Part shown: one piece after another, positions 10,504-22,894 of the stretch
Position numbering within the stretch: the first letter of the stretch is position 1
Layout: each line of letters begins with the position of its first letter
From: Strongylocentrotus purpuratus
Taxonomy: Eukaryota; Echinodermata; Echinoidea; Camarodonta; Strongylocentrotidae
Direction of reading: 5' to 3'
Assembly: GCF_000002235.5 (NCBI RefSeq)
Contig: NW_022145594.1
Location: forward strand, 18,144,412-18,208,411
Length of the DNA: 64,000 bases
Notes under the pieces: generated by a model
What the model was told of the DNA's origin: nothing
Databases searched by the model: none
Seen by the model: only the letters and a program-made list of their open reading frames with translations
Program-made: the position numbers and the translations under genes

Positions 10504-13044
10504 AGTCCTTTTGATAATTTAATTTCGTATAGTTTGACACAGTTTGTATTTCTCGTCATGATCTTTGAACATCTTAGAACAATCTTTTTTTCATACACAC
10601 AACAGTGATAAAATGTACAACTTAGTTGCATACACATTCCAGTGATTACGAGTTAACCTTAGTTTTATACACACAACAGTGATCAACTGTATGAACAAAA
10701 TTAGGCCTAGTTTGTCGATGGTTTTCTTAATGTTGTTAGTGAATTTCATGATCCTTTTTCTTTTCCTTCAGGAAATAATTAATAATTCTTGGGCTACTCT
10801 GAATTTTCTGACTAAAGTTTGTATTCGTTCTTACAGAAGTGTGATACGAAACCGAATGATCGTTCAATGTATATGTTAACATATTAGAATTTACTTTAAT
10901 TGTACTGAATTAAACAGGCATTGACTTTATAATTGCAAACGTTTTGTGGTTTGTTTAATGTTGTTGATAATGCTAAAACGATTGTGAGAAAACAGGTTTG
11001 ACTGAGTGGAAATTGCTTTAAATCAATTTTATCTGCTTGATAATATTACAGAGGACCGTAGGAGCAATTTATAGTGAACATGGGTTTCATCCTTAAAAAA
11101 AAAATAGGCACACAATATAATGAGAAAGAAAGGAAAATGTGGTTAAAAACTGTTTTGGTCGGGGGGGGGGCAAGCTTGACAAGGAACAGGACTGACACAA
11201 AAAGAAGAATAATTTGAGCTAGATGGATAATGAGAAAGGGATGGGGACGGAGTGTTGGAAAATCAGTGTTTTCCAGACTGGTTTAGTGTGAGTGGGGTGT
11301 GGGTGGATATATGTGTGGCCTCGGTATGTAGGTGCGCGATGGTTGATGTGTAGCGACATTTTAGGGTGGGAAGAGTGCGTGGAAAGAGGACTATATATAT
11401 TTTTTCAAATCAAGATTTTCCCTGTATTCCCCCTCTCTTTGTCAACATTTGCTAGGCAGCATTTACCGCCCGGTATTAACCGGCCCACCCTGCTCAAAGG
11501 TAAAATATGAAAAACGACTAAAATTAGGTTTAGAATGAGCAGTAGTATATCAAGCATTCAAATTTGCACTAAAAGTATACCGCATTTTGTTCCTCTTCTT
11601 ATTCGTCTTTCTTTTTGACAAGCTATTTGGTACATACACTGTAACTGCAAACAACTCAGGCCCTACATGTGTTCAAATTTTCTTATGAGTCCTACCCTTG
11701 AATTAAACAGACTTCTTTGCCATCCAATTCCATTCTGTTCTGTTGATTTGGTAAAGGTAATGGCAATTACAGTTTGATTTACATTTCAGGCGTTTCTTCC
11801 TGAGTGTCCGAAGCGCTGAATACTATTATTACTCCATAATTAGCTATCCATGTTCAGTTATTTTTCCATGACCATAATATTTTGAAATTTGTTCCAGATA
11901 ATTTTTCTTTCTTTGTGATCGATTTTTGCAAACGAAAGCACAATTTGCATTAAAAAATTGCTTTTTTTTCTCTGACAATCATTATCTGACTTCCTCTTGA
12001 TAAAAATTAATTTAAAAATGATTCATACGCAAACCATTATTAAGATATGATTATTACTGTTTTATATTTCTCTAAATGCTGATTACTCTTATTAGGCACT
12101 CTAATACTGTAAAGTCTTTGCATTAACGAAACCAAAAAAAAAAGTTTTTTTGTCTAAAATAAAACTCAAAGAATATGGATACAAATCCTAACTTTTTACG
12201 CTTATCTTCAATGGAAGTGTGGCTATAAGGACAAAAGAGTATTTCACGTTAGAAAACTGGCGAATATTGATGTGCTTCATAATTCCAGACCCTTTTACCG
12301 AACGGTGGTATGTTTTGTGCCGCACAAAGATTTAATCAGTTTATTTTTGGCCATTACAAGTAGTGGGTTTAATGTAGACGAATGCTCATGAACCTGTTAC
12401 AGCTCATATTATGTATGTTATTATCGAAGAAAAAAAGATGTCAGTCAGGCACTCAATAATGTCTATCAGTGAAGTCTAGAAGGTTAACAGGTTTCCTTGC
12501 ATAATCTGAAAACTAGGACACTGCTAACGTTTAAATTTCACAGATAGGATGTACATGACATATTCATAACTCCTGCAAAGTTGTACGGAAGTTGATGTTG
12601 GCTACAAAAGGGACATAGTTTCTTTGATAACTGAAAAAGCATTGAAGGTTTCAAGATGGCTTATCATATCAAGTGGTCCTGTTGGACAGCTGCAGTCAAA
12701 TAAAACAGAAATAGAAATTCATCACAAGTCATCTTGAGCTATCATCACAAACATTTTAAAGAACGCATGTGAAAGGGTGACTCTCTACATGTACTTCTAC
12801 ATAAGAAATGACCTTGCCCCTTTCACATTATAATGTGTTTGTCAAGCTAGCCTATTCTGCGCAATAGCTCAGCTCAGCTTAATACATATTAATGTAAACG
12901 GTTCTAGAGAATTTGAAATACAAACAATATATGAAATCTGCATAATACAAAAACACTCTGCTAAATACACAAATGGTTTGGCCGAACTAGCTTGGGCTCA
13001 TCCTTGTCACCAAATTTAGCAAAGAGTGGGAGGGGCTTAAGAGG
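10504..13044 (+). other. Intergenic region between collagen copies
   Basis: 10,504-12,290 is duplicated with 29,104-30,836 (3' UTR and flank). 12,291-13,044 is single-copy in this window and leads into the promoter at 13,045; no other gene seen. Confidence 0.6.
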
Positions 13045-13052
13045 TATAAATA
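13045..13052 (+). promoter_or_regulatory. TATA box of collagen-like gene copy 2
   Basis: TATAAATA, about 30 bp before a likely start site near 13,075-13,085 and 135 bp before the ATG at 13,187. A GC-rich stretch (GGGAGGGGC) sits just upstream. A clean TATA element directly before a signal-peptide exon is strong support for a promoter. Confidence 0.7.
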
Positions 13053-13186
13053 CCGAAGCAATCCCGCTCCTTGGATAGTCGAAATCATCTTCTTGTCAAA
13101 GTGATTGCAGAAAGTCTCTTATAAAACATTACTTTCGAAGTTAAGTTTACAAACATTTCTCGGCTACTTTCAACACACTTTTCAAG

Positions 13187-13289
13187 ATGCATTCGTTCTT
13201 TGTCATCACTCTAGTTCTGTTTTCATGTCTGTGTCTTGTTGGAGTCACCCAAGCCGTTGCTGTTTCAAAGGAAGGTACGCAAGATGAAG
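13187..13289 (+). CDS. Copy 2 exon 1: signal peptide
   Basis: The ATG at 13187 opens a 34-codon exon. The first ~24 residues are a typical signal peptide: polar start, hydrophobic core (FFVITLVLFSCLCLVGV), likely cleavage after TQA or AVA. Donor GAAG|GTAAGT is near consensus. Confidence 0.85.
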
Positions 13290-13433
13290 GTAAGTCATCA
13301 TAATTTTTTTTCGTATTTTTCTTAATTACCCCTACTCCCCCTCTTTGCCTCTATCTGAGTGTGACTCCCTCCCCTCTCTGTCTCAACGTGTCCACCTCTC
13401 TCTCCTCCCTCTCTATCTCTCTCTTCTCGCAAG

Positions 13434-13531
13434 TAGCTTTTGACCCTGAAAACATTCTAGATTCAGGCAAACTGACCCAGACAGAAGAGGACAAGATCTC
13501 TGATATTAGAAAACAAGTAATGTTCCTTCAG
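13434..13531 (+). CDS. Copy 2 exon 2
   Basis: 98 nt after a long pyrimidine tract (CT-rich 13,335-13,430) and acceptor CGCAAG; donor TTCAG|GTATGT. Encodes an acidic helix-prone stretch (FDPENILDSGKLTQTEEDKI). Phase 1 in, phase 0 out, matching exon 3. Confidence 0.8.
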
Positions 13532-14262
13532 GTATGTAATTAAAAGTACATTTTCTTGGATTTCTTTTAAGTAATGCATGAAACCCATGCTTAAAATCTG
13601 GAGAAAAAAAACTTACAAATAAATATTTTTGTAAAAATGTTGTTGACCGAATCTGTATTATCTGCATGAGAGAGATCTTTCAAGTGATATTCTTTTCATT
13701 TTGAGTTTGATTTGATAACCGTGTTTCATTGACACGTGGAAGTTGGATATTGCACACAGCAATGAAACATAACAGTGAGATTTACGCAGAAATATCGGGT
13801 AAGTATATATATTTATACTTTAAAGTTTTTAGAACACCATAAAGCTTTCCGTTGAAATACTCTTTCGATTTAGCATATAATATATGTTGTCATGGAAAAC
13901 ACAGAGATAGAAAAGGATCGGATAATATGACGGATAAGTAATTTCATGCTATCTCAAATGAATCGATGTTTATTGACAGGATGCGCATTTTGAGTGGAAT
14001 AAAACTCTGTAAATGTACATCTACAGTATACATACCGTTTATGGCATTTTTCACAGGTATTACCAATATTACTCCATGGGCCAATAGTTGAAAAGGCACC
14101 ACCCCCTTAGACACAATCTTCTATTAAGTACTTCTGTTTGTTAGGACCCTTTGCTATCCAAGAGTGTGCTTGCATGCCCTGATGTTGGTGGTCGGTTTGA
14201 CAATTGAAAGTAGTTCTACAGGATTCTGTGTGAATGTAGCCTCAGATCTAGGCTGATGATTA

Positions 14263-14913
14263 ATGATATTAAATAAAATTCTACGATGCATCGCACACAA
14301 ATTAAAACTTTTGAATGTCCTAGATCTTTGTAATTATAGTCTTGCAATATTTATGTATTTATGTTACAATCATTTTGTACCAATTAGTCTTTCCAGGAAA
14401 TTTTGTCTTAATTCTGCATTACATTCATATAATACTCGAAGTTCTTCTAATTTGCATTTAAATAAAATAAGACTAAATATAACTAAACAATCTATATTTT
14501 TTAAAGGGCCACAGTTGTGGAATAATATACCTCATGATAAAAAATCTAGTCTATCAATTAACGTTTTTAAAAGGAAATATAAATCATTTTTAATCCAACA
14601 AAATAAATAAAGATTGGTTCCGTACACGGTCAGGTTCTGTTTTGTTTTCCCCCTCTATTTAGGCATTATTTTTTGTTGTAATCACCGTTTTCAACAACAA
14701 TATTATTCTGTATTATACTGTATTACTGTTTCAGTGGCAGCACCAATAAAGCCTTTGGCTTTCCTAGCTGTCTCCACATTCATATGACATTTGTGTTGTT
14801 GATGTATTGTATTGTAAATGTTTCTCTTTAGCTTGTTCGCTATGATTTGTATTTTATATGTTTAATATGATGTTTTTTTATGATGAATGAAATAAAGATT
14901 AATTCAATCTAAA
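14263..14913 (+). mobile_element. 3' end of a second non-LTR retrotransposon
   Basis: A 115-codon remnant carries the C-terminal signature of LINE polyproteins (HSYNTRSS, KGPQLWNNIP, FKRKYKSFL), then a stop at 14,608-14,610 and about 300 bp of 3' UTR ending in AATAAAGATTAATTCAAT. The same 3' UTR occurs at 1,773-2,017. Confidence 0.8.
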
Positions 14914-14924
14914 CCTGCTTTCGA

Positions 14925-17580
14925 ACCCAAATAGGTCTTTGAACCTAGTTATGGTTGTATCTATGATTGTTTGGCTTATAGACAGTAGATCCCGTTGGTT
15001 GTAAGATTTAATTCTGACTTGTTTTTAATAACAAGCTCGAGCAATAATCTTAACATATCGATTATAAAAAACACCTTCTTTTACAATGAACCAGGTTTCC
15101 TTCTTTCTTCAACGGCTTCATTTGTTTTCTCTTCTTTTCCTTTTTTTCTTCTTTCTAATCATTTTGTATGAATTTGTCTAATGAATGTCCTAATTTTATA
15201 TTAACCTATTTCATATCATAATATTTGCATGTATTTCTCATATCATGCATTTTAATTCTTACACTGTTCGCCTTTTACCTCCGTATCCTAATTACACGAT
15301 CGAGGATGCGATTTAAATCTACTGGGTGCAATCCGAACAATTATTTTACAGCAATTGGATTGGTGTCAATATTAGTGTCTGTGATATGGTGTAAAATTGA
15401 AGCCCTAAAAATATTGCGCTTCAAAATGATCAAGAAATGGCTTTAAAAAAATTAAAAATATTTGAGTGACCGGCTTTACCATACTCGGTTTCTCCAATAG
15501 ACTGTAGTGTTATAAAAACGAAAAATTAGGTCTCGATTTCCAATAAATAAAGAAATGGATAATCAGACAGGCGATCGGCTGGTAAAAGTCAAGGGATTCC
15601 TGACTAAATATTTATAATTATCATTGCAGCATGAGCTAAATCCAGGATTTTGTGTCAGAATCTGAGACAAAGTTACCAGATCCCTTTAAAGGGACTTGGT
15701 AACATTGTTTAGATAAGAGATACTGGTGCTAAGGTAGTGACTTCGATGCTAGATGTACAATCAGGTATAATCTGAAATTAAAAAAAAAAACCCAGACCAT
15801 TATTAATGAGAACAACTGAGAAAAACTGATCTGATCGATACCTTAATTTCTCCTTACTATATTATTAAAATTCTGTTACATTTTAAGGTAAATGTAAACC
15901 ATCAAAAAAGCTGTGAACTGGCTCTATATAGATCTATATCATTCCAGACATTGAATTAAGTGCTGAATGATTTTTAAAAGCCTGTCTCGTGTCTTTTTTT
16001 CATGAAAAAACGGTTGGGAAAATTCAGAAATAGATGGGAGAACTTACTGTCAGAGGGTGTTTGTTGACCAGTGACGCTTTAAAAAAACATAAATATCTTT
16101 GTTATTTGAGAAATTTGTCAGGATTGTGTGCATGCTAGAAGGCTAGTACAGTAGAATGAATATGATAAGTAATATTTCTTACACACAATTTCATCAAACT
16201 TCAACAAAGTTACCGAGTCACTTTAACCGTGAGAATGCTCACTTCTATCCCTCTCTGATAACTCATCCGAGCAAGTGATTTGTTTTTTATAGGTAGGTCA
16301 GTCAACATACTCAAGATTTAATATTTATTCAATGAAACAAAACGTAGCGTCTGTAATCATATATTGTAAATACATCAGCCTGTCTCTATTTAATATGTAA
16401 ATAGAAATCATTTTAAAGCTTTTAATGAAAAGCCTATTTTATTCATCAAAAAGTTCTTGAAAGGATTACGTGCTTTCCCCAGGAAGCCTGATACAAGATC
16501 GAACACGCGATCTTAATCTATTGGATGCAAGCCAAGAAAAGTATTATTTAAATAGCATTGTGGAGAAAAGGAGCAAATAAGTATAATAATACATCGTCGT
16601 TAACCGTGAGAACAGTCACTTCTATTCCCCTCTGCTAAATCCTGCGAACAGTGGTACCAACTCTAAAACGAATTGTCGTGAGTTCAACAAATTGTAAATT
16701 GCTACTCCATGTAATGGCTATATTAAAGACTAGCAATGGAGAATAATTGCTGCTTAAATTTAGCAATAATCAATAGATTGTTTTGGGACATAAAGGTAGA
16801 TTAAACTATGATCAATACAAATGATATTGTATTGGAAACTTTCGGAAAAGTTGAAAAATAAAGTGAAAAAGACAATGGATGCGTAATGATGAGATAGATT
16901 GACTTTGTTCTACCTGCTAAACTCCACCCCTAAACAAAAACAACTCCAAAAGCAAATAAAAAACAATATTGAAAAAATATCGAAAAAAAATCTGTAGAGA
17001 CGATGACAAAATAAGTGTAATCATACATTTTCATTAACCGTAAAAAATGGTCATTTCTATCCCTCTCTAAAAGACTGATCTTCTTTTCATAAGCATATCA
17101 GTCAACACAATTAAGATTTAATATTTATTCAATGAAATAAAAAGTAGCGTCTGTATTCATATATTTTATAAATGCGCCAGCCTGTCTCTATTTACTATGT
17201 AAATAGAAATCATTTTAAAGCTTTTAATGACAAGCCTATTTTATTCATCAAAACGTTATGAAAAAAAGTCCAAAGCAAATAAAAAACAAATTTGAAAAAA
17301 GCTCTGTAGAGACAAAGAATGAACAAATAAGTATAATCATACATCTTAACCGTACAAAATGTTTACTTTTATCCCTCTCAGAAAAATCATTCGAACAATT
17401 GAATTTCTTTTCAAAAGCATGTCAGTCAACATACTCAACATTTAATATTTATTCAATAAAATAAAACGTAGCGTCTGTAATCATATATTGTAAATGCAGC
17501 AGCCTGTCTCTATTTACTAATTTTAATGACAAGCCTATTGTATATATCAAAAAGTTTCAAAATAAGTATAATACTACATC
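14925..17580 (+). repeat. Segmental duplication, left block copy 2, with tandem modules
   Basis: Copy of 2,031-4,280. The AACCGTGAGAA / CTTCTATCCCTCTC module recurs near 16,224, 16,603, 17,035, 17,346, 17,581 and, after the LINE insertion, 18,859-19,130; spacing about 310-430 bp. Each also carries AACGTAGCGTCTGTAAT and CATTTTAAAGCTTTTAATG blocks. Confidence 0.7.
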
Positions 17581-17592
17581 ATCGTTAACCGT

Positions 17593-18858
17593 TTACCAGG
17601 AAGATCTTTGAGCTGACAAAGGACGTGAGACTGACTGGACTCATCCAGACGTTGCTGTCCAATCGGCGATATTTTGTGGTTCTCAATGGGAATCGCAGCA
17701 GATGGCGCAGACAGAAAATGGCCTACCACAAGGAAGTGTGCTCGCACCGTTACTCTTTAACGTGTACAAGAATGACCAACCGATCCACCCAAACACCAGG
17801 AGCTTCCTCTACGCCGATGATCTCTGCATCGCCACCCAGAACCAGTCTTTTGTGAAGTTGGAGGAGTCCCTTAGTGATGCCCTGGCCGGTCTCATCCCAT
17901 ACTATGCGACCAACCACCTGAGAGCTAACCCTGACAAAACTCAGATAAGCGCATTCCACCTCAAGAACAGGGATGCCAACCATCAACTAAGGATCAGCTG
18001 GTATGGGAAAAGGCTGAAGCACACTCCCAACCTAGTCTACTTAGGCGTCACACTCGATCGCTCCCTTACCTACAAGAACCACATTGCCATTACAAAGGCA
18101 AAAGTTGGAGCCCGCAACAACATCCTCAAGAAGCTAGCCAACATCAACTGGGGGACTGATGCCAGAACAATCCGGACGACAGCCCTCGCGCTTTGCTTTA
18201 CTGCTGCGGAGTATGCATCACCAGTATGGAGTAGGTCGGCCCATGCACCCAAGATTGACCCAGCTCTAAATTCATCTTGCAGAGCGATCACTGGATGCCT
18301 TAGGCCAACTCTAAAGTAGAAGACATCTACCTGCTCTGCGGTATTGCCCCTCCACACGTCAGAAGGTTGGTCTTGTCCCAGAAAGAAAAGGACAAACAAG
18401 AAAACAATCCACTCCACCCACTCTTCGAACAACAGCCAGTGGGCAAGCGGCTCAAATCCAGACACAGCTTTCTGCACTCTGTAGAGCCTCTTAATACTAG
18501 CCCTCACAACCAAAGGATAGCTTTGTGGTCTAACCACCTTCAGACCACTCCACATCAACTCTCCCTCAGCCCGAAGGAATCCCTCGCAACCGGCTCCAGT
18601 GAGACTTGGCCTACTTGGCTTAGCCTCAACCGCCTAAGAACTGGCTACGGTCGATGCAGAGTCTTAATGTAGAGGTGGGGTCTAGGAGACGAACAAACGG
18701 CATGTGAATGCGGCCAGGAACAGACAATGGAACACCTGCTAGTCTGCCCACTCCTGCCGGAGCCATGCACCCAAGATGACCTGGAAGCCGTGAATTGCCG
18801 TGCCAAAGCCTGTGTGGACCACTGGACGGGACTTGTGTAGTGACTCGATAAGAAGAAG
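17593..18858 (+). mobile_element. 5'-truncated non-LTR retrotransposon with target site duplication
   Basis: Contains a partial reverse transcriptase, a C-terminal Cys/His cluster (CECGQEQTMEHLLVCP) and an AAG-rich 3' tail (GATAAGAAGAAG). The insertion is flanked by the same 12 bp, ATCGTTAACCGT, at 17581-17592 and 18859-18870, and interrupts a copy of the local tandem repeat. This is a textbook 5'-truncated LINE insertion. Confidence 0.85.
17702..18319 (+). pseudogene. Reverse transcriptase fragment (jockey/CR1-like)
   Basis: About 205 residues with NGLPQGSVLAPLLFNVY, the catalytic FLYADDL, and the thumb region (YLGVTLD). The upstream part (NRRYFVVLNGNRS) is in another frame, and the downstream part (VEDIYLLCGIAPPHVRRLVL) in a third, so at least two frameshifts and later stops show it is dead. 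Endonuclease and most palm sequence are absent. Confidence 0.85.
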
Positions 18859-19592
18859 ATCGTTAACCGTGAGAACGGTCACTTTTATCCCTCTCTGCTA
18901 AGTCCTGCGAACAGTTGTACCAACTCTAAAACGAATTATCATGAGTCCAAAAACTAATAAATTACTACTCCATGTCGTGTCTGTACTAAAAAGGAGCAAC
19001 GGAGAATAATTGCTGCTTAAATTTAGCAATAATTACTTGATTGCTTGTGGACATAAAGGTAGATGAAACTATGATCAATACAAATGATATTGTCTTGAAA
19101 ACTGTCGGGAAAAAATGGGGAAAAAACGAAAAGAACATAAATGTGATCATGTAATCCGAGGATACACACAGAGAAAAGTAGGTGAAAATTGACTCCCTAT
19201 AGCGAGTAACTACTTGTCACATAAGTGACAACCCTCAGGAAGTAAATTTACTCCCCGATGTAGGGAGTAATTCTTTGTACTCCCTTTAAGGAGTAAAAAT
19301 AGCACACCTCATTTCACACCTTTTGGTTCCGTATTTATGAAAAATGGGTTCAAATTTACATCTGTGGATACATTTTATACCCTTCATGATCGATTCCAAA
19401 CCCTGTGGGAAGTATATCTACACCCTTTATATGCAATGCATCGACCGATTGATCTTCCTTCGAGCAATCAATCACCCATGCTTCGTAATCACCTAACAGT
19501 CTCTGATTCTCACCCTTTTGTCTACGTTTCACGGCTCTAAAGAAATCAGACCAGAATGTCGAGTTATATGTTGAAAGGCTTTAATGCTTACC

Positions 19593-19788
19593 AAAAGGGG
19601 CTTTCACACCGGGCCTTGCGTAGAGTTGCGTAGATTTGCGTAGAGTTGCGTAGCGACTACGCCGATCGTACGCAACCCTACGCCGATCGTACGCAACCCT
19701 ACGCAAATGTACGCGGAGGGACGCGAATGGGTACGCGAGATGAACGCAAACAATTAAACATGTTTATTTTTTTTCGCGTACCTTCGGC
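19593..19788 (+). repeat. Outer copy of the foldback loop segment
   Basis: Runs from AAAGGGGCTTTCACACCGGG to CTTCGGC, just before the TTAA at the left arm. Inverted relative to 21,356-21,548. See the finding on interlocked A-B-A'-B' structure. Confidence 0.7.
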
Positions 19789-19792
19789 TTAA

Positions 19793-22700
19793 GCCCCTTT
19801 CACACCGGATCTGCGTAGAGTTGCGTAGTGTTGCGTACCGACTACGCCGAAGTTAAGCTGCGTACTCATGAATAAATTGATGCTTCGGCGTAGTCCCTGC
19901 GTAGGTTATGCGTAGGCTTGCGTACGATCGGCGTATAGTTACGTACCCTGTGCGTAGGCATCGCGTACCTTCGGCGTAGGCAATTGGCGTAGGGTTACGA
20001 ACGGTTGCGTAGGCCTGGCGTAGGGTTGCTTACGGTTGCGTACGGTTGCTTACTTTGGGAGAAAATGCCATGTAAAATGCAATAGACGCTCGTAGGAGCC
20101 GCGAGTATAGCCATTGGCGCTTTATAAACATATATAATAAAAAAAAATATGTTAAAAAACAGTTCAATTTATTGTATAAATGAACCTTGCAGTGTACAAA
20201 GAATTGTACATGTTAATACATGTGAAGATAACTTTATCTTAGGATAATAATAACATTCTGACAAACTGTGACATCCAAGGGGCAGTGGGTCTCTTTTGCA
20301 TGCGTGAAATAGGGATGAACCGCCAATTTGCGTAAAATAGTGAGTGCAGAAAATAACATTTATAAACCTGCCATAAGTTTTAATAGTAAAAAGTGGCATT
20401 CGGTACACGTTTTTGACCGTTAAATTTTCAGTTTTTTTAGTAGGTATTAGCAACTGCTGAGGTTATTTTGCAGTAATGTTAATTTGTTCAAGATTTAATT
20501 TTCCAAAAAATGCAGACATTTTTGTTGATGTACTACATTATTGTACTATGTATCATTCAAAAGGGTAATATATGAACTTTCTTTTGATGAACATTGCAAG
20601 GTCACGTGATGTGATTTGATACCTCAAAACGCCAACAAAAGAGAGCTTATTTTGATTTGTGAATAAATGTGGACAGCAGTCTTATATTTGTTGACCATAT
20701 CTCTTTTTTTCACTCATTTGTAAAATATCATTCCATAACAGTTTCCTGAAAGTTTGAAGACGATATCCATTGTCCTTGGTCCGTAGCGTATTTGTGTGTG
20801 ACAATGTAATGATATAAATGTTAGTCATTTATTAAAATTAAAGAAATACTTCTGACATACACACTCACTCAGTCTCACTAACAGAGTGAGAAAAAATTAT
20901 TTCTTTGCTCATTTCAATTAAACAAATTATATTACAAACATACAAACAGGACCACAAACGTACACACAAGCAAACAAACCGACACAAATACATACAGATT
21001 TCCACAAAACATAATAAAATTTTCGCATGAGGCATCAGTTTATGAATCTTATCTCTGTTTATTATATCAACAGCCTGAGATGTCAATTATCAACAATTGA
21101 ATAAACCATAACAAAACAAAACATGTCAGTCTGAAATACCTTGTAGTAGTACAAACAGAATAACAAGCAAGAATGATCAATGATCAATATCTGCCAAGTT
21201 TACATCCAGGTCCCAAAAAAAATCTTTATACCATACGTTTTTAATGCTTCGTCGGACTGGCGTAGGGTAGCGTATTGTTGCGTAGGCTTGGCGTACATTT
21301 GCGTAGGCTTGGCGTACAGTTGCGTAGGCTTGGCGTACAGTTGCGTAGTAAAGTCTACGCCGAAGGTACGCGAACAAAATTAAACATGTTTAATTTTTTG
21401 CGTTCATCTCGCGTACCCATTCGCGTCCCTCCGCGTACAGTTGCGTAGGGTTGCGTACGATCGGCGTAGGGTTGCGTACGATCGGCGTAGTCGCTACGCA
21501 ACTCTACGCAACTCTACTCAACTCTACGCAAGGCCCGGTGTGAAAGCCCCTTTAGACTTTACTACGCAACTGTACGCCAAGCCTACGCAACAATACGCTT
21601 CCCTACGCTAGTCCGACGAAGCATTAAAAACGTATGGTATAAAGATTTTTTTGTATATATACCTGGATGTAAACTTGGCAGGTATTGATCATTGATCATT
21701 CTTGCTTGTAATTCTGTTTATACTACTACAAGGTATTTCAGACTGACATGTTTTGTTTTGTTATGGTTTATTCAATTTGTGATAATTGACATCTCAGGCT
21801 GTTGATATAATAAACATAGATAAGATTCATAAACTGCTTGTGTGTGCGTTTGTGGTCCTGTTTGTATGTTTGTAATACAAATTTGTTTAATTGAAATGAG
21901 CAAAGAAATAATTTTGTCTCACTCTGTTAGTGAGACTGAGTGAGTGTGTATGTCAGAAGTATTTCTTTAAATCTAATAAATGACTAACATTTATATCATT
22001 ACATTGTCACACACAAATACGCTACGGACAAATGACAACAGATATCGTCTTCAAACTTTCAGGAAACTGTTATGGAATGATATTTTACAAATGAGTGAAA
22101 AAAAGGGATATGGTCAACAAATATCAGACTTCTTTCCACAATTATTCACAAATCAAAATAAGCGCTCTCTTTTGTTGGCATTTTGAGGTATCAAATCACA
22201 TCACGTGACCTTGCAATGTTCATCAAAAGAAAGTTCATATATTACCCTTTTGAATGATACATAGTACAAAAATGTAGTACATCAACAAAAATGTCTGCAT
22301 TTTTTGGAAAATAAAATCTTTAACAAATTAACATTACTGCAAATAACCTCAGCAGTTGCTAATACCTACTAACAAAACTGAAAATTTAACGGTCAAAAAC
22401 GTGTACCAAATGCCACTTTTTACTATCAAAACTTATGGCAGGTTTATAAATGTTATTTTCTGTTCACATGTAATAACATGTACAATTCTTTGTACACTGC
22501 ACAGTTCATTTTTCTTTTTAACATATTTTTTAAATTTTGTATATGTTTATAAAGCGCCAATGGCTATACTCGCGGCTCCTACGAGCGTCTATTGCATTTT
22601 TACATGGCATTTTCGCACACAGTAAGCAACCGTACGCAAGCGTACGTAACCCTACGCCAATTGCCTACGCCGTAGGTACGCGGTGCCTACGCACAGGGTA

Positions 22701-22850
22701 CGTAACTGTACACCATCGTACGCAAGCCTACGCATAACCTTCGCAGGGACTACGCCGAAGCATCAATTTATTCATGAGTTCGCAGCTTAACTTCGGCGTA
22801 GTCGGTACGCAACACTACGCAACTCTACGCAGATCCGGTGTGAAAGGGGC
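19793..22850. mobile_element. Foldback transposon with long inverted arms, TTAA-flanked
   Basis: Ends are GCCCCTTTCACACCGG and its complement, each bordered by TTAA (19,789-19,792 and 22,851-22,854). The left arm (about 19,793-21,354) and right arm (about 21,550-22,850) are inverted copies, full of CGTAG/GCGTACG subrepeats near their outer ends and with AT-rich inner parts that also match. The right arm lacks about 140 bp present on the left near 20,205-20,345. No transposase seen. TTAA targets are used by piggyBac and Kolobok-type elements; the form recalls sea urchin foldback (TU) elements. Confidence 0.8.
21356..21548 (-). repeat. Loop segment of the foldback element, repeated inverted at 19,593-19,788
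   Basis: The ~195 bp between the two arms (ACGCCGAAGG to CCGGTGTGAAAGCCCCTT) is an inverted near-identical copy of the segment just left of the left arm, including the unusual AAACATGTTTAATT patch and CGGAGGGACGCG. Confidence 0.75.
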
Positions 22851-22894
22851 TTAAACAACAATTAGTGTGAACTCAACACAAGTGCAGACTGTAA

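Larger units (their letters stand above)
6668..12290 (+). repeat. Segmental duplication, gene block copy 1
   Basis: Collinear with 23,925-30,836 through exons, introns and 3' flank (for example GTGGGGTGTGGGTGGATAT at 11,294 and 30,320, and AACTGGCGAATATTGATGTG at 12,255 and 30,810). The 3' flank from 10,504 on holds no gene. Confidence 0.85.

Noticed and set aside
17750..18558. Minus-strand frames of 78 and 162 codons
   Set aside because: Shadows of the LINE reverse transcriptase on the + strand, which has clear catalytic motifs.
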